Of a DNA stretch of 64,000 nt, positions 63,088 to 64,000 are shown piece by piece. The stretch lies in NCBI GenBank assembly GCA_021904315.1, contig CM038909.1, positions 23,226,212 through 23,290,211 of the forward strand, in the 5' to 3' direction. Position 1 is the first letter of the stretch. Each line of letters opens with the position of its first letter. A program made the translations under genes and the position numbers. The DNA is from Sphagnum magellanicum. Taxonomy: Eukaryota; Streptophyta; Sphagnopsida; Sphagnales; Sphagnaceae. The notes beneath the pieces were generated by a model. That model saw only the letters and a list, made by a program, of their open reading frames with translations, searched no databases and had not been told where the DNA came from.

Positions 63088-63400
63088 CTCTCAATCTTTG
63101 CGTTTGTCTTTTCCGAAATCGCTCGCTCGTGTCGTCTTCTTCATCAGTCCAAGCCACCTCTTCAAACCCTAAAATCCCAGGTCCCAAACCAATCCAGATC
63201 CCCAAAACTGAGGTCCGCAAACCAGAAGTCAGGTCAGCAGAGGGTTTACCCCAACGGACAAGATTGGAAAATCGAGGTGCCGATTTTCTTTCCCCAAATG
63301 TGATTGAGGTCTGGGGACCTCACTTTTTCCTTTATTTAATTTTTAATGGGGGTTTAGTGTTTTTTAAAAAAATTAGTTAATTTTTTTTTAAGGGGTATTT
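63088..63400 (-). promoter_or_regulatory. Leader and promoter of the WD40 gene
   Basis: GC-rich stretch upstream (minus sense) of the WRAP53-like start, with a telo-box (AAACCCTAAAA) at 63164-63174, about 80 bases from the ATG. The composition falls to AT/T-rich at about 63320. Confidence 0.5.
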
Positions 63401-63417
63401 TTGGTGTTGTAATAGGG

Positions 63418-63660
63418 AGCGTATTCTGCACAATAATCAGCACTTTTCATGTGGATCAGTTTGTGCCAGGTGCTGACTAAAAACTACTTGGCAGCCTATT
63501 CTGCACAAAAAAAGATCAGCACTATTTATATGGATGAATGTACCTGTGCCAAAAAAGGTACATAAGAGCCTATTCTGCACAATATCAGCACATTTCACAT
63601 TGGATGAATGTCCCTGTGTGGTGGCTGACGAAAGTACATGGAAGCCAATTCTGCACTAGT
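63418..63660. repeat. 75-bp minisatellite, four copies
   Basis: TATTCTGCAC (last copy AATTCTGCAC) starts at 63422, 63498, 63571 and about 63646. Each is followed by ATCAGCAC or a variant, then GGATGAATGT (GGATCAGTTT in the first), CCTGTG and GTACAT. It separates the WD40 promoter from the downstream CT-rich leader. Confidence 0.9.
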
Positions 63661-63779
63661 AATCGCAATTTTATATGTGTATAAATGTGCATTTGCCGAT
63701 CTATTGGCAGAATGTCCTGAGGTAACAGATTATGCAACCTGTAATATACCGAGGTGGAAGATTATGAATTTCTGTAATA

Positions 63780-64000
63780 TACAGAAGAGAGCGCGCGGTC
63801 TTTCTCTCGCTCCTCTCTCGCTCGCTCGCTCTCTTCTCTTCTCTCTCTCTCTCAGCTTGGCGATGAGGATTGCTGATATTGTGCGCGACTGTTGTTGGGG
63901 TTCATGATCGATCGAGTACAGTTAACTGCTGCTGGGGACGGGTGGTGGTTGCTGTATAAGTAAGGAAGTGATGGCGGAGAGAGAAAGAGAGAGGAAAAGT
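63780..64000 (+). promoter_or_regulatory. CT-rich leader of a possible next gene
   Basis: (CT)n/(CTCG)n tracts at about 63805-63855 and a turn to high GC look like the start of a plus-strand transcript. The open frame ending MRIADIVRDCCWGS stops at 63907 and is not a recognised protein. The body would lie beyond the window. Confidence 0.3.

Overview
This is nuclear DNA from a land plant. Five multi-exon or single-exon genes with clear plant orthologues, plus a sixth cut by the left edge, sit in AT-rich, gene-poor DNA full of microsatellites, minisatellites and decayed transposons. Introns obey GT-AG rules and every exon chain below closes in phase. I cannot name the species. Divergent orthologues, the diverged hAT remnants and the many local tandem repeats suggest a non-flowering lineage (fern or gymnosperm), but this is only inference.

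Layout: (1) 1-1130, minus strand: RPA14/RPA3 subunit of replication protein A, with its second exon running off the left edge. (2) 1.2-18.2 kb: AT-rich, no intact gene; a broken hAT transposase at about 2.27-2.96 kb, old internal repeats at 3.7-5.4 and 13.1-14.3 kb, microsatellites, and a fragment of a terminal-inverted-repeat element at 16.9 kb. (3) 18.3-24.2 kb, plus strand: a U-box/ARM-repeat E3 ubiquitin ligase of the PUB13/PUB14/SPL11 type, 4 coding exons, 680 residues. (4) 24.2-31.1 kb: AT-rich, with two tRNA-derived SINE-like copies and an exact 57-bp minisatellite. (5) 31.1-33.9 kb, plus strand: membrin, a Golgi Qb-SNARE, with a promoter rich in TGACGTGGC-type boxes. (6) 34.3-35.0 kb: a 10-copy, 70-bp minisatellite. 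(7) 35.3-38.0 kb, minus strand: a lambda-class glutathione S-transferase (237 residues) in which the usual catalytic cysteine is a serine. (8) 38.2-40.3 kb: a 42-bp array and three copies of a foldback, terminal-inverted-repeat element. (9) 41.1-44.5 kb, minus strand: isoprenylcysteine alpha-carbonyl methylesterase (ICME family), 12 coding exons, 496 residues. (10) 46.8-48.1 kb: a 133-bp tandem array, a GC-rich island with G-boxes, and a further tandem repeat. (11) 48-57.9 kb: AT-rich, nothing intact. (12) 57.9-63.1 kb, minus strand: a WD40 protein orthologous to WRAP53/TCAB1, 14 exons, 460 residues; then a 75-bp minisatellite and a CT-rich leader of a possible next gene on the plus strand.

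The genes are ordinary housekeeping genes and do not form a pathway: DNA replication, protein ubiquitination, ER-Golgi fusion, glutathione chemistry, prenyl-protein demethylation and (by homology) telomerase/Cajal-body RNA handling. I found no convincing unknown multi-gene system. The best leads are the Cys-to-Ser GST, the box array before the ER-Golgi SNARE gene, a decayed duplicated exon inside the ICME gene, and the foldback transposon family.
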